Shown here: positions 9,109 through 18,129 of the stretch, one piece after another
Position numbering within the stretch: the first letter of the stretch is position 1
How the letters are laid out: each line of letters starts with the position of its first letter
Source: an uncultured Alphaproteobacteria bacterium
GTDB lineage: Bacteria > Pseudomonadota > Alphaproteobacteria > HIMB59 > GCA-002718135
NCBI GenBank assembly: GCA_902577425.1
Contig: CACGZD010000001.1
Location: 177,860-241,859, forward strand
Length of the DNA stretch: 64,000 nucleotides
Direction of reading: 5' to 3'
Program-made: the position numbers and the translations under genes
Notes under the pieces: generated by a model
What the model was told of the DNA's origin: nothing
The model's database searches: none
What the model saw: only the letters and a program-made list of their open reading frames with translations

Positions 9109-9631
9109 AATTGATAATTCCATAAAATTTGTTTCTATTAATATTGGTTTAGTTACTATTTCAGATAGTAGAAATGAAGATAATGATAAATCAGGAAATC
9201 TGCTAAAAGAAAAAATTAAAAACTTTGGTCACATAGTTTATAAAAAAATTATTATTAAAGATGATTTAGATTTAATTAAAAAAACAATTTTAGATTTAAC
9301 AAATGATACTAAAATAGATGCAATAATTACTACAGGTGGAACTGGTTTAACAGGTAGAGACTCAACACCTGAAGCTATAATAGAAATGGCAGATAAAATA
9401 ATTGATGGATTTGGTGAATTATTTAGACAACTTAGTTATGAAAAAATAGGAACTTCTACTATTCAATCACGTGCAGTAGCTGGGGTAATTAATAATACAT
9501 ATATTTTTTCTCTTCCTGGCTCGCCAGGTGCTTGTAAAGATGGTTGGGATCTAATTTTAAAATATCAACTTGATATTAGACATAAACCCTGTAATTTTAT
9601 TGAAATCATGCCAAGGTTGAAAGAAAAATAA
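9101..9631 (+). CDS. Molybdenum cofactor biosynthesis protein, MoaB/MogA family
   Basis: The 176-residue protein has the molybdopterin-binding fold: an early VTISDSRNEDNDKSG motif, the central TTGGTGLTGRDSTPEAI glycine-rich site, and a late SLPGSPGACKDGWDLI motif. These mark the MoaB/MogA family, which adenylylates or inserts molybdopterin. Its ATG lies within the last codons of the transglycosylase gene (8-bp overlap), so it is probably co-translated. No other molybdenum cofactor gene is in the window. I cannot separate MoaB from MogA by sequence alone; the length is that of MoaB. Confidence 0.88.
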   Translation: MNKIDNSIKFVSINIGLVTISDSRNEDNDKSGNLLKEKIKNFGHIVYKKIIIKDDLDLIKKTILDLTNDTKIDAIITTGGTGLTGRDSTPEAIIEMADKIIDGFGELFRQLSYEKIGTSTIQSRAVAGVINNTYIFSLPGSPGACKDGWDLILKYQLDIRHKPCNFIEIMPRLKEK

Positions 9632-9632
9632 T

Positions 9633-10259
9633 TTGCCAGATTTTAGTATTGAAAAAGAATACAATAAAAATGTAGTGGGAATAGATGAGGTAGGTAGAGG
9701 ACCTTTAGCTGGGCCTGTGATAAGTAGCGCTGTTATTTTTTTTGATCATGAAATGAATAATGATATTTTTAAATTAATCAATGATTCTAAAAAATTATCA
9801 ATAATAAATAGAATAAAAATTTTTAAGTTAATTTATAGATTACAAGAAACAAAAAAAATTAAATTTAGCTTGGGAATGGCTAGTGTTAAAGAAATTGATG
9901 AATTAAATATTTTAGAGGCTACTAAATTATCAATGAAAAGGGCTGTTATAAAACTCAACCGCCCTCCTATACCTTTAATAATTGATGGTAATATAGATCT
10001 TAAATTAAAGAACTATCCCAGTCATGGGATTATAAAGGGTGATCAAAAATCTTTAAGTATTGCTACTGCATCAATTATAGCCAAAGTTCATCGTGACAGA
10101 TATATGCAATTTTTATCTTATACTTTCCCTTATTATAAATGGTCCTCTAATGCTGGATATGGAACAAAAAAACATATTGAACAAATATGCAAAAAAGGAA
10201 TCACTATTCATCATCGTAAAAGTTTTGAGCCTATAAAGTCGCTTATCCATAACAAATGA
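9633..10259 (+). CDS. rnhB: Ribonuclease HII (TTG start)
   Basis: This enzyme nicks RNA in RNA/DNA hybrids and at single ribonucleotides. The motif GIDEVGRGPLAGPV near residues 17-29 carries the first catalytic Asp-Glu pair (D18, E19). A third Asp lies in IIDGN and the fourth in KVHRDRYM. No ATG fits before the GIDEV motif, so the TTG just after the moaB stop is the best start. Length of 208 is normal. It immediately precedes ccrM, an order also known in Caulobacter. Confidence 0.94.
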   Translation: MPDFSIEKEYNKNVVGIDEVGRGPLAGPVISSAVIFFDHEMNNDIFKLINDSKKLSIINRIKIFKLIYRLQETKKIKFSLGMASVKEIDELNILEATKLSMKRAVIKLNRPPIPLIIDGNIDLKLKNYPSHGIIKGDQKSLSIATASIIAKVHRDRYMQFLSYTFPYYKWSSNAGYGTKKHIEQICKKGITIHHRKSFEPIKSLIHNK

Positions 10260-10312
10260 TTCTTCTTGTTGATAACTTAGGTTGACCTGATTCCATAACA
10301 AGTTAAAGATTC
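10258..10312 (+). promoter_or_regulatory. ccrM promoter region with three GATTC (GANTC) sites
   Basis: GATTC occurs at 10258-10262, 10289-10293 and 10308-10312, all in the short gap before ccrM. The first site overlaps the rnhB stop. GANTC is the target of the CcrM enzyme encoded just downstream. A -35-like TTGACC lies at 10282-10287, and the third GANTC falls where the -10 would be, so methylation could affect transcription. The -10 itself is not clear. The ATG at 10319 would leave a very short or no leader. Confidence 0.6.
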
Positions 10313-10318
10313 TATGAG

Positions 10319-11392
10319 ATGATTAAAAAAAATTCTATTATTAAAGGAGATTGTTTAGAGTTATTAAAAAAAATTCCTGATAAATCTGTTGATCTTGTTT
10401 TTGCTGATCCCCCCTATAATCTTCAATTAAAAGATACTTTATATCGACCAGATCAAACAGCAGTTGAAGCTGTTACAAATGATTGGGATAAATTTGACAC
10501 ATATAAAGCTTATGATAAATTTTGTCTAAAATGGTTAAGAGAATGTAAAAGGGTTTTAAAAGATGGGGGGGCTCTTTGGGTCATAGGTAGTTATCACAAT
10601 ATACTGCGTTTAGGAACTGCTATACAAGATTTAGGCTTTTGGATCCTCAATGATATTATTTGGCACAAAACTAATCCTATGCCGAATTTTAGAGGAACAC
10701 GTTTTACAAATGCTCATGAAACATTGTTATGGTGTACAACTTCACGCAAAGCAAAATATACTTTTCATTATCAGAACCTAAAAGAACTTAATGAAGGAAA
10801 ACAAATGCGAAGTGATTGGCACATACCTATTTGCGCAGGAAAAGAACGTCTTAGAGAGAAAAATAATCAAAGATCCCATCCAACTCAAAAACCTGAAGCT
10901 CTACTTTATCGAATACTTGTTTCTTCATCAAACATAGGAGATACTATATTAGATCCTTTTTTAGGATCAGGAACTACAGCAGTTATAGCAAAAAAATTAC
11001 AAAGAAATTTCATTGGGTTTGAACAAGATAAAGATTATATCAAGCTTGCACAAAAACGTCTAAAAGAAGTTAAGCCCCTTGATGATGAGATATTAACTAT
11101 CTCAAAAAGTAGAAAAGATTTACCTAAAGTTCCTTTTGGCGAATTAGTAGAACAAGGGATTATTCCTCCAGGTGCAGTGTTAACAGATAAAAAAGAGCGT
11201 TACAAAGCGAAAGTAGCAATCGATGGAAGTATCAAAATAAGTAATATTTCAGGATCAATTCATCAAGTTGGAGCTAAAATTCAGAATTTACCGAGCTGCA
11301 ATGGATGGGATTTTTGGCATTTTAAAAACAAGAATGCATCAATACTACTTGATGAAGTACGTTCTCAATATAGGAGTAAAAAACTTAATTAA
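10319..11392 (+). CDS. ccrM: CcrM-type DNA adenine methyltransferase (GANTC)
   Basis: The 357-residue protein matches cell-cycle-regulated methyltransferase CcrM in length and layout. The catalytic DPPY motif is at residues 30-33. The target-recognition region follows. The AdoMet-binding motif DPFLGSGTT lies near residue 217, a beta-class order. The extra C-terminal domain of about 90 residues (PFGELVEQGIIPPGAVLTDKK onward) is characteristic of CcrM orthologs and is needed for DNA recognition. It methylates adenine in GANTC and links replication to GcrA/CtrA-type transcription control in alphaproteobacteria. Its upstream region holds three GANTC sites. Confidence 0.95.
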   Translation: MIKKNSIIKGDCLELLKKIPDKSVDLVFADPPYNLQLKDTLYRPDQTAVEAVTNDWDKFDTYKAYDKFCLKWLRECKRVLKDGGALWVIGSYHNILRLGTAIQDLGFWILNDIIWHKTNPMPNFRGTRFTNAHETLLWCTTSRKAKYTFHYQNLKELNEGKQMRSDWHIPICAGKERLREKNNQRSHPTQKPEALLYRILVSSSNIGDTILDPFLGSGTTAVIAKKLQRNFIGFEQDKDYIKLAQKRLKEVKPLDDEILTISKSRKDLPKVPFGELVEQGIIPPGAVLTDKKERYKAKVAIDGSIKISNISGSIHQVGAKIQNLPSCNGWDFWHFKNKNASILLDEVRSQYRSKKLN

Positions 11393-11421
11393 TTTATTTA
11401 AATTTATTAATAAAAATACAG

Positions 11422-12171
11422 ATGGAAAATATTTTAAACATTCTTCCAAATAATTTTATATTGTTAATGTTAACTATTTTATTTGCAGGCTTTGTTAGAG
11501 GATTTTTAGGTTTTGGATCAGGCCTTATTATAATGCCAATATTGTCTTTTTTATATTCACCTATATTTGCAATTGTGTTTAGTATTATTATAGAAATTCC
11601 ATCTACTATTTATTTAACTATTATAGGGGCGCGAACATGTAAATTTAAAGAAATAATGCCTATGTTTTTTTCAATGATGGTAGCATTTCCAATAGGTATT
11701 TTCTTTCTGATTTCTATCAATGCTGAAATAATCAAAATTATAATGTCTATTTTTGTAATTTTTTTTGTTATTTTAATTGCAACTGGATGGAGATTAAAAA
11801 CTACAATTACAAAATATGTTTTGGTAATTAGCGGTGCACTTGGAGGACTGATGGGGGGTATCGCAGGTATTGCAGGACCTCCAATAGTAACAGTTCTGCT
11901 TTCAAAAGGAGATAACAACGATGTAACAAGAGGCAATATATTAATAATGTTTACTGGAGTAGTTTTAATCGCAATTATTAGCTTATATTATTTTAATTTG
12001 TTTTCTAAATCTTTGTTATTAATAGGAATTATTACATCACCTTTTTATATTATTGCAGTAATTGCAGGATCAAAATATTATCGTTTTTCAGGCAATAAAT
12101 ATTATCGTAATATCTCTTTGTTAATTCTTGGTATTATAGGAGTTTCAACATTGATAGGCGCAATTTTTTAA
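11422..12171 (+). CDS. TauE/SafE-family membrane permease
   Basis: The 249-residue protein is almost entirely hydrophobic with about eight membrane segments. It has the family's glycine motifs in both halves: GFVRGFLGFGSGLIIMPIL near the N-terminus and GGLMGGIAGIAGPPIVTVLL in the middle. TauE/SafE (TSUP) proteins export or import sulfite, sulfoacetate, taurine-derived anions or other organic anions; substrate is not predictable here. It starts 29 bp after ccrM and its stop abuts the convergent mutY stop with no gap. Confidence 0.88.
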   Translation: MENILNILPNNFILLMLTILFAGFVRGFLGFGSGLIIMPILSFLYSPIFAIVFSIIIEIPSTIYLTIIGARTCKFKEIMPMFFSMMVAFPIGIFFLISINAEIIKIIMSIFVIFFVILIATGWRLKTTITKYVLVISGALGGLMGGIAGIAGPPIVTVLLSKGDNNDVTRGNILIMFTGVVLIAIISLYYFNLFSKSLLLIGIITSPFYIIAVIAGSKYYRFSGNKYYRNISLLILGIIGVSTLIGAIF

Positions 12172-13233
12172 TCAAATAGCAACTTCAATAATTTTTTTCA
12201 TTACTGTTGGTAATCCTGATTTTTTAAAATTATTTTTTTTCATCCATTTATATTTTAAAAAATGATTTTTTTTAACATTAGCAAAGAAAACTTCAGTTTC
12301 TAAATCAAAATGACTAAATGAATACTCAATGCTACCTTTATATTGAATTTTCTTTGTTAGATTTTGAACAATTTTATCATATACGAGTTTGTTTTTATCA
12401 ATTACCCATTTATCATTTGGAATCTCCAACATAGATGCAAGCATTCCCTTAGATGAGCGTCTCCTTACAAGAAACTCATTCTCCTCATTATAAAAAATAT
12501 ATGCTCTTGAATATTTTTTCTTTTTTAATTGATTAGATTTAGATTTAATCGGAATAGTTTTTTGAAGATTTTTTTTAAATGCTATACAATTATGTTTAAT
12601 TATACAATTAATACAATCTGGATTTCTAGGAGTACAAATTATAGATCCAAAATCCATAAAACCCTGGATTAATTGATTGGAAAATTTTTTTGAAATATAA
12701 TTATTTGATAAAATTTTTAATTCAGATTTAATTTTTGATATAGGGCTCTTAAAACCATATAACCTAGCAAAAATTCTTTCAATATTCGCATCAAGAGGCA
12801 TAACAGATTTATTATACGCGATACCTAAGATTGCTTTAGCCGTATATTCTCCTATTCCAGGCAAAATAATCAAATCATTGAAATTATCTGGTATTTTGCT
12901 TTCATGTTCTTTTTTAATAATTTTAGCAGCTTTAAGAAGATTTCTAGCTCTAGAATAATAACCTAAGCCAGACCAAAAATTAAGAATTGTAGATTCTGAT
13001 TTACTAGCCAAATCATTAAGAGAAGGCCACTTATTGATAAATTCATTAAAACGTTTTTTTACCGTACCAACAGTTGTCTGCTGAAGCATAAATTCACTTA
13101 CAAATATATGATATGGATTAGGGAGACTTTTACCAGATGTTTTTCGCCACGGTAAATCTCTTTTATTTTTTTTATACCAATTAAGAATGTCTGATTTGAT
13201 TAAAATTTCTTTACTTTTTTTAGATAAATTCAT
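12172..13233 (-). CDS. mutY: A/G-specific adenine glycosylase
   Basis: MutY removes adenine mispaired with 8-oxoguanine. The 353-residue protein has the catalytic Glu in SEFMLQQT (E47), the helix-hairpin-helix LPGIGEYTA at 124-132, the catalytic Asp D148 in MPLDANIER and a 4Fe-4S loop with cysteines 200, 207, 210 and 216 in the canonical C-x6-C-x2-C-x5-C spacing. A C-terminal NUDIX-like domain (about 230-350) recognises 8-oxoG. It is divergent from the DUF721 gene, as is usual in alphaproteobacteria. Confidence 0.95.
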   Translation of the reverse strand: MNLSKKSKEILIKSDILNWYKKNKRDLPWRKTSGKSLPNPYHIFVSEFMLQQTTVGTVKKRFNEFINKWPSLNDLASKSESTILNFWSGLGYYSRARNLLKAAKIIKKEHESKIPDNFNDLIILPGIGEYTAKAILGIAYNKSVMPLDANIERIFARLYGFKSPISKIKSELKILSNNYISKKFSNQLIQGFMDFGSIICTPRNPDCINCIIKHNCIAFKKNLQKTIPIKSKSNQLKKKKYSRAYIFYNEENEFLVRRRSSKGMLASMLEIPNDKWVIDKNKLVYDKIVQNLTKKIQYKGSIEYSFSHFDLETEVFFANVKKNHFLKYKWMKKNNFKKSGLPTVMKKIIEVAI

Positions 13234-13285
13234 AACTTTAACTTATTAATATCATAATTTAAAAATATTGAGATAATCAACTAAA

Positions 13286-13810
13286 ATGATCAATAAAAAT
13301 GAAAAAAGAAAGCGCACTTTTAAGCCAGTACCAATTTCAGATAAGCTAAAAGATATAAACAAAAAATTATTATATAAATTCGGACAGCTTGATTATGTTA
13401 TTTATGCAAAGTGGAGAGATATTGTGGGAGAATTCTTTATTCAACATTCAGAGCCTATAAAAATTAATTCCGTACTTTCAACAACTAATGAATTAGGAGA
13501 AAAAATTTATGATAAATTTTTGCATGTTAATGTTTCGCCTCCAATAGCGCTAGAATTTCAGCATTTTCAAAATAAAATTATTGAGAAAATTAACTCATAT
13601 TTTGGCTACAAAGCTATAAAAGGAATTAAAATTCATCAAACTTATGTAAAAAAAGAATTATTAAAAAAAACTACTAAACAAGTAAATCTGATCAAAGAAA
13701 AACAAGACAAATTAAAAATTCGTGAAACTACTCCTAATTTAAATAATAAAGAATTAGAAGAATCTATTGTGAAATTAGGATTATCTATTACTAAGGATGA
13801 AACAATATGA
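13286..13810 (+). CDS. DUF721 / DciA-like protein
   Basis: The 174-residue basic protein has the DUF721 core: YKFGQLDYVIYAKWRDIVGEFFIQHSEPIKI, then a stretch ending in HVNVSPPIALEFQHFQNKIIEKINSYFGYKAIKGIKIHQ. DUF721 includes DciA, a replicative-helicase loader or operator in bacteria lacking DnaC. The C-terminal 50 residues are charged and probably disordered. Its position between mutY and a thioredoxin-fold gene upstream of smc is a conserved alphaproteobacterial arrangement. Its stop overlaps the next ATG as ATGA. Confidence 0.85.
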   Translation: MINKNEKRKRTFKPVPISDKLKDINKKLLYKFGQLDYVIYAKWRDIVGEFFIQHSEPIKINSVLSTTNELGEKIYDKFLHVNVSPPIALEFQHFQNKIIEKINSYFGYKAIKGIKIHQTYVKKELLKKTTKQVNLIKEKQDKLKIRETTPNLNNKELEESIVKLGLSITKDETI

Positions 13811-14418
13811 CTAAAGCATATAATTTTCTTTTTTTTACATTTTTCTTTGTTTTTATTTTAACGCCTATTTACGGAGAATCGGCTCTGGATATTACTGAAA
13901 AAGATTTCGTTATAGGTAATGAAGATGCTAAAATTACAATAATAGAATATGCTTCTTTATCATGTAGTCACTGTGCTGACTTTCACGTAAATACCTTAGA
14001 AACCTTAAAAAAAGAGTACATTGATACTGGAAAGGTTAGAATGGTTTTTAGAGATTATCCTTTCAATTACCCAGCATTATTAGGAAGTATGGTCCTAAGA
14101 TGCATTCCTGAAAATTATCGATATGATTATATGAATGCTTTATTTAAACTTCAACCTGATTGGGTAAATAAAAAGAATAAAAAAACTATACAAGAACTTT
14201 ATAAAATCATGCAAAGTGGTGGAATGACAAAAGAGGTATATGATGCCTGTATTTACAATACTGAACTAGAAAATGAAATTCTAGAGGGTGTTATGGAGGC
14301 TCAAAATCAATTTAATATTAAATCTACGCCCTCCTTTATAATCAATGGAAAACTCATAGAAGGGAATAAATCTATAAAAGAATTTAGACAAATCATTGAT
14401 AAAATATTATCACAATAA
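13807..14418 (+). CDS. DsbA-like periplasmic thiol oxidoreductase
   Basis: The 203-residue protein has a signal peptide (hydrophobic core about residues 7-20) and a thioredoxin fold with insertion, the DsbA layout. The active site is CSHC at residues 53-56 in IIEYASLSCSHCADFH, and the cis-Pro region is STPSFIINGKLIEG. It probably oxidises or isomerises disulfides in envelope proteins. The family in this genomic place is usually annotated as DsbA family or thioredoxin domain protein. It is coupled to the DUF721 gene by a 4-bp overlap, and smc starts 3 bp after it. Confidence 0.9.
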   Translation: MTKAYNFLFFTFFFVFILTPIYGESALDITEKDFVIGNEDAKITIIEYASLSCSHCADFHVNTLETLKKEYIDTGKVRMVFRDYPFNYPALLGSMVLRCIPENYRYDYMNALFKLQPDWVNKKNKKTIQELYKIMQSGGMTKEVYDACIYNTELENEILEGVMEAQNQFNIKSTPSFIINGKLIEGNKSIKEFRQIIDKILSQ

Positions 14419-14421
14419 TTA

Positions 14422-17052
14422 ATGATTAAATTTAAAAAGCTTAAGGTTAAAGGCTTTAAGTCATTTGTTGAGCCAACTGAAATTATTATTGAAAATGGCC
14501 TTACTGGCATTGTTGGCCCCAATGGCTGTGGAAAATCAAATTTGGTAGAAGCTTTTAGATTTGTAATGGGGGAATTATCCCCTAAACAAATGAGAGGTAG
14601 CGAGTTAGATGATGTTATATTTAATGGCACCTCAGACAGACCTGCTTGGGATATTGCAGAAGTAACAATTGAGCTTGATAATTCTGAAAGAAAAGCTCCA
14701 AATCTCTTTAATGATAATAGTGAAATAGAAGTAACTAGAAGAATATGGAGAGGAGAAGGATCAGAATATAGAGTTAATGGTAAAGAAGTTCGCTTAAAAG
14801 ATGTACAGCTGTTATTTGCAGATGCTTCTACAGGAGCGCGTTCTACTTCTATGGTTAGTCAAGGAAGAGTTGGTGCTATAATTGCTGCTAAGCCTGAACA
14901 AAGAAGAAGCCTATTAGAAGAAGCCGCTGGAATTACCGGATTACATTCTAGAAGGCATGAAGCTGAACTAAGGTTAAATTCAACTGAAAATAATTTAGAG
15001 AGAGTTAAAGATGTTCTAAAAGCTCAGGATGAACAACTAACAATATTAAAAAAACAATCTAAACAAGCAGAGAGATATAAGAATATTCAAAAAGATATAA
15101 CTAAAGCAAGAGCAGCAGTTTTTTATCAGAAATGGCAAATAGAAAAAACAAAAATTGAAGAAACAAATAAAAAATATGAAGAACAAAAAAAGCTTGTAGC
15201 TGATCAAACACATTTAGTTGCCGAAGTTAATGTTGAATATGAAAATATTCAACAAAGTCTTCCTGAAATAAGATCTCAAGAAAGTTATTTAGCTGCAGAA
15301 TTACAAAAAAATACAATAAATTTTAATAATCAGGAAAAGGAAATTGAAAGAGCAAATAATGCAGTTGAAGAAATACAGATTCGATCAGAACAAATTAAAA
15401 ATGATAACAATAGAGAACAATTTTTATTTCAAGATGCAAAAGAAAATTTAAGTCGAGTAAGAGAAGAAAAATCTCTTTTAGAAAAACAACAAGGAGATCT
15501 TTTTATTGAAGAAGAAACAGAAGAAATGGATAATCGAACTAAGTCAAAAAATAATAATCCTGTAATTGATTATCTAGATTTTGAAGATGGTTATGAAAGA
15601 GCTATTGCAGCTGTCTTTTCAGATGAACTAATGGCATCTATAAATGAAGAACATTCAAGTTACTGGAGATCTCTTGATACTTTAGAGGAACCTTCTTTTG
15701 AAAAAGATATAACCCCATTTTCAAACCTTATTAAAGCTCCAGATAATCTTAAAAAAAGGCTAAACTATATAGGTTTAGTAAAAAATAAAGAAAATATTTT
15801 TCAACTTCAATCAAATCTCAAAGATGGACAAATTCTGGTTAGTCAAAATGGAGAGGTTTGGAGATGGGATGGGTATGTGTCTAAAGGCAAACAAAGTTCA
15901 TCAACTAAAGCAGTTTTGGAACAACTTAAAACTAGGAGATTAAAACAATTATCAGCTGAAGAAAAAAAATGGTTAGAAATAATGAATACAGCTCAAAAAA
16001 GAATTAGTGAACTAGATGATAGACTCGAATCTCTAAAAAAAGAATTAAAAACAATGCAGTCAATGCCTAATAATATTTCATCAGAAAAAATAAGATTACA
16101 AAAATTGATTGAAGAAAACAAAAAAGAATATGAGATTATTTCTACTAAATTGCGTGAAACGGAACAACAAGCAAATGAGATTAATAAAAAATTGAAAATT
16201 GAAGAAGTTAAACTTAATGAAATAAGAGAAGAAAAAATTCGAATTGAGGGTGTTTTAGATACTTTAAATGAAACCATTAATCAAATTACAGATCAAGTTC
16301 GTGAAAGACTAAATGCTAGTATTGAAGAATTGTATGATTTAGCTGAAATAGATGAAAAAAAATTACTAAGACCTTTAGAAGAATTAGAAAAAAAACTTGA
16401 ACGACTTATTGGTGAACAAGAAAGATTAGGAGGAGTAAATTTATTGGCAGAAAAAGAAGCTGTAGATTTAGAAGAAAAAGTAAATAAAATAAAAAAAGAT
16501 CAGTCAGACCTTTTAGGGGCAATTGCAAAACTTAGAGAAGCAATTGATACATTAAATACTGAAGGTCGTCAAAGATTGTTAGCTTCTTATGGTATAGTCA
16601 ATGAAAATTTTCAAAAACTATTTGTGCAACTTTTTGGAGGAGGCAAAGCTTATCTTAAATTTACTGATGAAAGTGATCCTTTACAAGCTGGCTTAGATAT
16701 ATTTGCTAGTCCTCCAGGAAAAAAATTACAAAATTTAAATTTAATGTCTGGAGGTGAACAAGCATTAACTGCGCTTTCATTACTTTTTGCTGTATTTATG
16801 TCTAACCCAGCACCAATTTGTGTTTTGGATGAGGTGGATGCTCCTTTAGATGATACTAATGTCGATAGATTTTGTTCTTTAGTAGAAGAGATTTCAAAAA
16901 ATTCACTGACGAAATTTTTAGTTATTACTCACCATAGAATGACAATGGCAAGAGTAAATAGATTATTTGGAGTAACAATGCCTGAAAAAGGAGTATCTCA
17001 ACTAGTATCAGTTGATTTAGAAAAAGCGGTACAAATTAGAGAAAATGAATAA
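14422..17052 (+). CDS. smc: Chromosome segregation SMC ATPase, short-armed
   Basis: SMC organises and segregates the chromosome. Walker A GPNGCGKS is at residues 32-39, the signature MSGGEQALTA starts at 775 and Walker B with catalytic Glu (CVLDEVDAP) is at about 800. The hinge is about residues 378-490 (PVIDYLDFEDGYERAIAAVF onward). Coiled arms of only about 200 residues each lie on either side. The total of 876 residues is far below the usual 1150-1200. Both heads and the hinge are intact, so it is a shortened functional form rather than a fragment. The atpI-like gene overlaps its end by 8 bp. Confidence 0.95.
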   Translation: MIKFKKLKVKGFKSFVEPTEIIIENGLTGIVGPNGCGKSNLVEAFRFVMGELSPKQMRGSELDDVIFNGTSDRPAWDIAEVTIELDNSERKAPNLFNDNSEIEVTRRIWRGEGSEYRVNGKEVRLKDVQLLFADASTGARSTSMVSQGRVGAIIAAKPEQRRSLLEEAAGITGLHSRRHEAELRLNSTENNLERVKDVLKAQDEQLTILKKQSKQAERYKNIQKDITKARAAVFYQKWQIEKTKIEETNKKYEEQKKLVADQTHLVAEVNVEYENIQQSLPEIRSQESYLAAELQKNTINFNNQEKEIERANNAVEEIQIRSEQIKNDNNREQFLFQDAKENLSRVREEKSLLEKQQGDLFIEEETEEMDNRTKSKNNNPVIDYLDFEDGYERAIAAVFSDELMASINEEHSSYWRSLDTLEEPSFEKDITPFSNLIKAPDNLKKRLNYIGLVKNKENIFQLQSNLKDGQILVSQNGEVWRWDGYVSKGKQSSSTKAVLEQLKTRRLKQLSAEEKKWLEIMNTAQKRISELDDRLESLKKELKTMQSMPNNISSEKIRLQKLIEENKKEYEIISTKLRETEQQANEINKKLKIEEVKLNEIREEKIRIEGVLDTLNETINQITDQVRERLNASIEELYDLAEIDEKKLLRPLEELEKKLERLIGEQERLGGVNLLAEKEAVDLEEKVNKIKKDQSDLLGAIAKLREAIDTLNTEGRQRLLASYGIVNENFQKLFVQLFGGGKAYLKFTDESDPLQAGLDIFASPPGKKLQNLNLMSGGEQALTALSLLFAVFMSNPAPICVLDEVDAPLDDTNVDRFCSLVEEISKNSLTKFLVITHHRMTMARVNRLFGVTMPEKGVSQLVSVDLEKAVQIRENE

Positions 17053-17329
17053 TGATCAAAATTCAATAAAAGATCTCAAATCTAAAATTGAGACTATTGA
17101 GAAAAAAAATAAAAACGAATCGCTACCAAAAAAAGAAAAGGCTCTAAATTTTGGATTTAAAATTAGCACAGAAATAGTTGCGGCATTAGTAGTAGGCGTA
17201 GGTATTGGCATACTTGTGGATAAATTTCTAGGAACTAAACCATTTGGATTAATTATTTTCTTTATTTTTGGTGCATTAGCTGGATTTTTGAACATATATC
17301 GTGTAATGCGTCGGATTGAAAAACAATAA
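17045..17329 (+). CDS. atpI: F0F1 ATP synthase assembly protein AtpI-like
   Basis: The 94-residue protein has a charged N-terminal 35 residues and two membrane segments, about 42-62 (ISTEIVAALVVGVGIGILVDKFLG) and 68-88 (PFGLIIFFIFGALAGFLNIYRVM). This is the AtpI / Q family pattern, and it lies directly upstream of atpB. AtpI helps assemble the c-ring and F0. It starts inside the last codons of smc (8-bp overlap), so the ATP synthase genes may be read from the smc transcript. Confidence 0.87.
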   Translation: MNNDQNSIKDLKSKIETIEKKNKNESLPKKEKALNFGFKISTEIVAALVVGVGIGILVDKFLGTKPFGLIIFFIFGALAGFLNIYRVMRRIEKQ

Positions 17330-17355
17330 TTTTATTTAATATTTATCTTTAATAA

Positions 17356-18114
17356 ATGGCATCATCAGGAGAACATTCAGGTCACGAAAAACATAGTCCA
17401 CTTGACCAATTTGAAATCAATCCGCTTGTTAATTTTGAGGTTGGAGGAGTTGATTTAGCTTTTACAAATTCATCAGTATCAATGGTTATAACTGTTTTAT
17501 TTATTACTTTGTTTCTTACTCTAACTGTAAATCCTCGTTCAATAGTACCAAGCCGTATGCAATTAATCTCAGAATTATGTTATAATTTTATCGCTCAACT
17601 TCTTAATGATACCGTAGGAGATCAGGGGAAAAGATACTTTCCTTTTGTATTTTCTCTTTTTATGTTTGTATTAATTGGAAATATGGTTGGAATGATTCCT
17701 TATCAATTTACATTCACTAGTCATATTATTGTTACTTTTGCTTTAGCAACTGTTGTGTTCATTGGAGTAACAATTCTTGGATTTGTAAATCATGGTATTC
17801 GCTTTTTTACTTTCTTTTATATACCCGGTGTACCATTTTATATGCATCCATTATTAATACCTATCGAAGTTATATCTTATTTGTCACGTCCAATCAGTTT
17901 GTCTGTAAGACTCTTTGCTAACATGCTAGCGGGTCATACATTACTAAAGGTCTTTGCAGGTTTTGTTGTATCAATGCCTTTTTTTACTGGCGTATTGCCT
18001 TTAACTTTCATTGTTGCACTAACCGGCTTAGAAATATTAATCGCATTTTTGCAGGCGTATGTATTTGCTATTTTGACATGCTTATATATTAACGATGCAT
18101 ATCATTTACACTAA
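17356..18114 (+). CDS. atpB: ATP synthase F0 subunit a
   Basis: The 252-residue inner-membrane protein forms the proton half-channels. The essential Arg lies in SRPISLSVRLFANMLAGH in the fourth helix, and the following helices carry the typical LEILIAFLQAYVFAILTCLYI end. The N-terminal HSPLDQFEI motif is that of alphaproteobacterial subunit a. It is followed 15 bp later by atpE. Confidence 0.96.
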   Translation: MASSGEHSGHEKHSPLDQFEINPLVNFEVGGVDLAFTNSSVSMVITVLFITLFLTLTVNPRSIVPSRMQLISELCYNFIAQLLNDTVGDQGKRYFPFVFSLFMFVLIGNMVGMIPYQFTFTSHIIVTFALATVVFIGVTILGFVNHGIRFFTFFYIPGVPFYMHPLLIPIEVISYLSRPISLSVRLFANMLAGHTLLKVFAGFVVSMPFFTGVLPLTFIVALTGLEILIAFLQAYVFAILTCLYINDAYHLH

Positions 18115-18119
18115 ACTCT

Positions 18120-18125
18120 AGGAGG
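18120..18125 (+). promoter_or_regulatory. Strong Shine-Dalgarno site of atpE
   Basis: AGGAGG ends 4 nt before the atpE ATG at 18130. Subunit c is needed in many copies per complex, so a strong ribosome site relative to its operon neighbours fits. Confidence 0.75.
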
Positions 18126-18129
18126 AATT

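Noticed and set aside
11610-11936. Minus-strand open frame inside the TauE-type permease gene
   Set aside because: Shadow of a real gene; low-complexity Ile-rich translation without homology to anything I know.
14422-17052. SMC as a truncated pseudogene
   Set aside because: Both ATPase halves, signature motif and hinge are intact in one open frame; only the arms are short.
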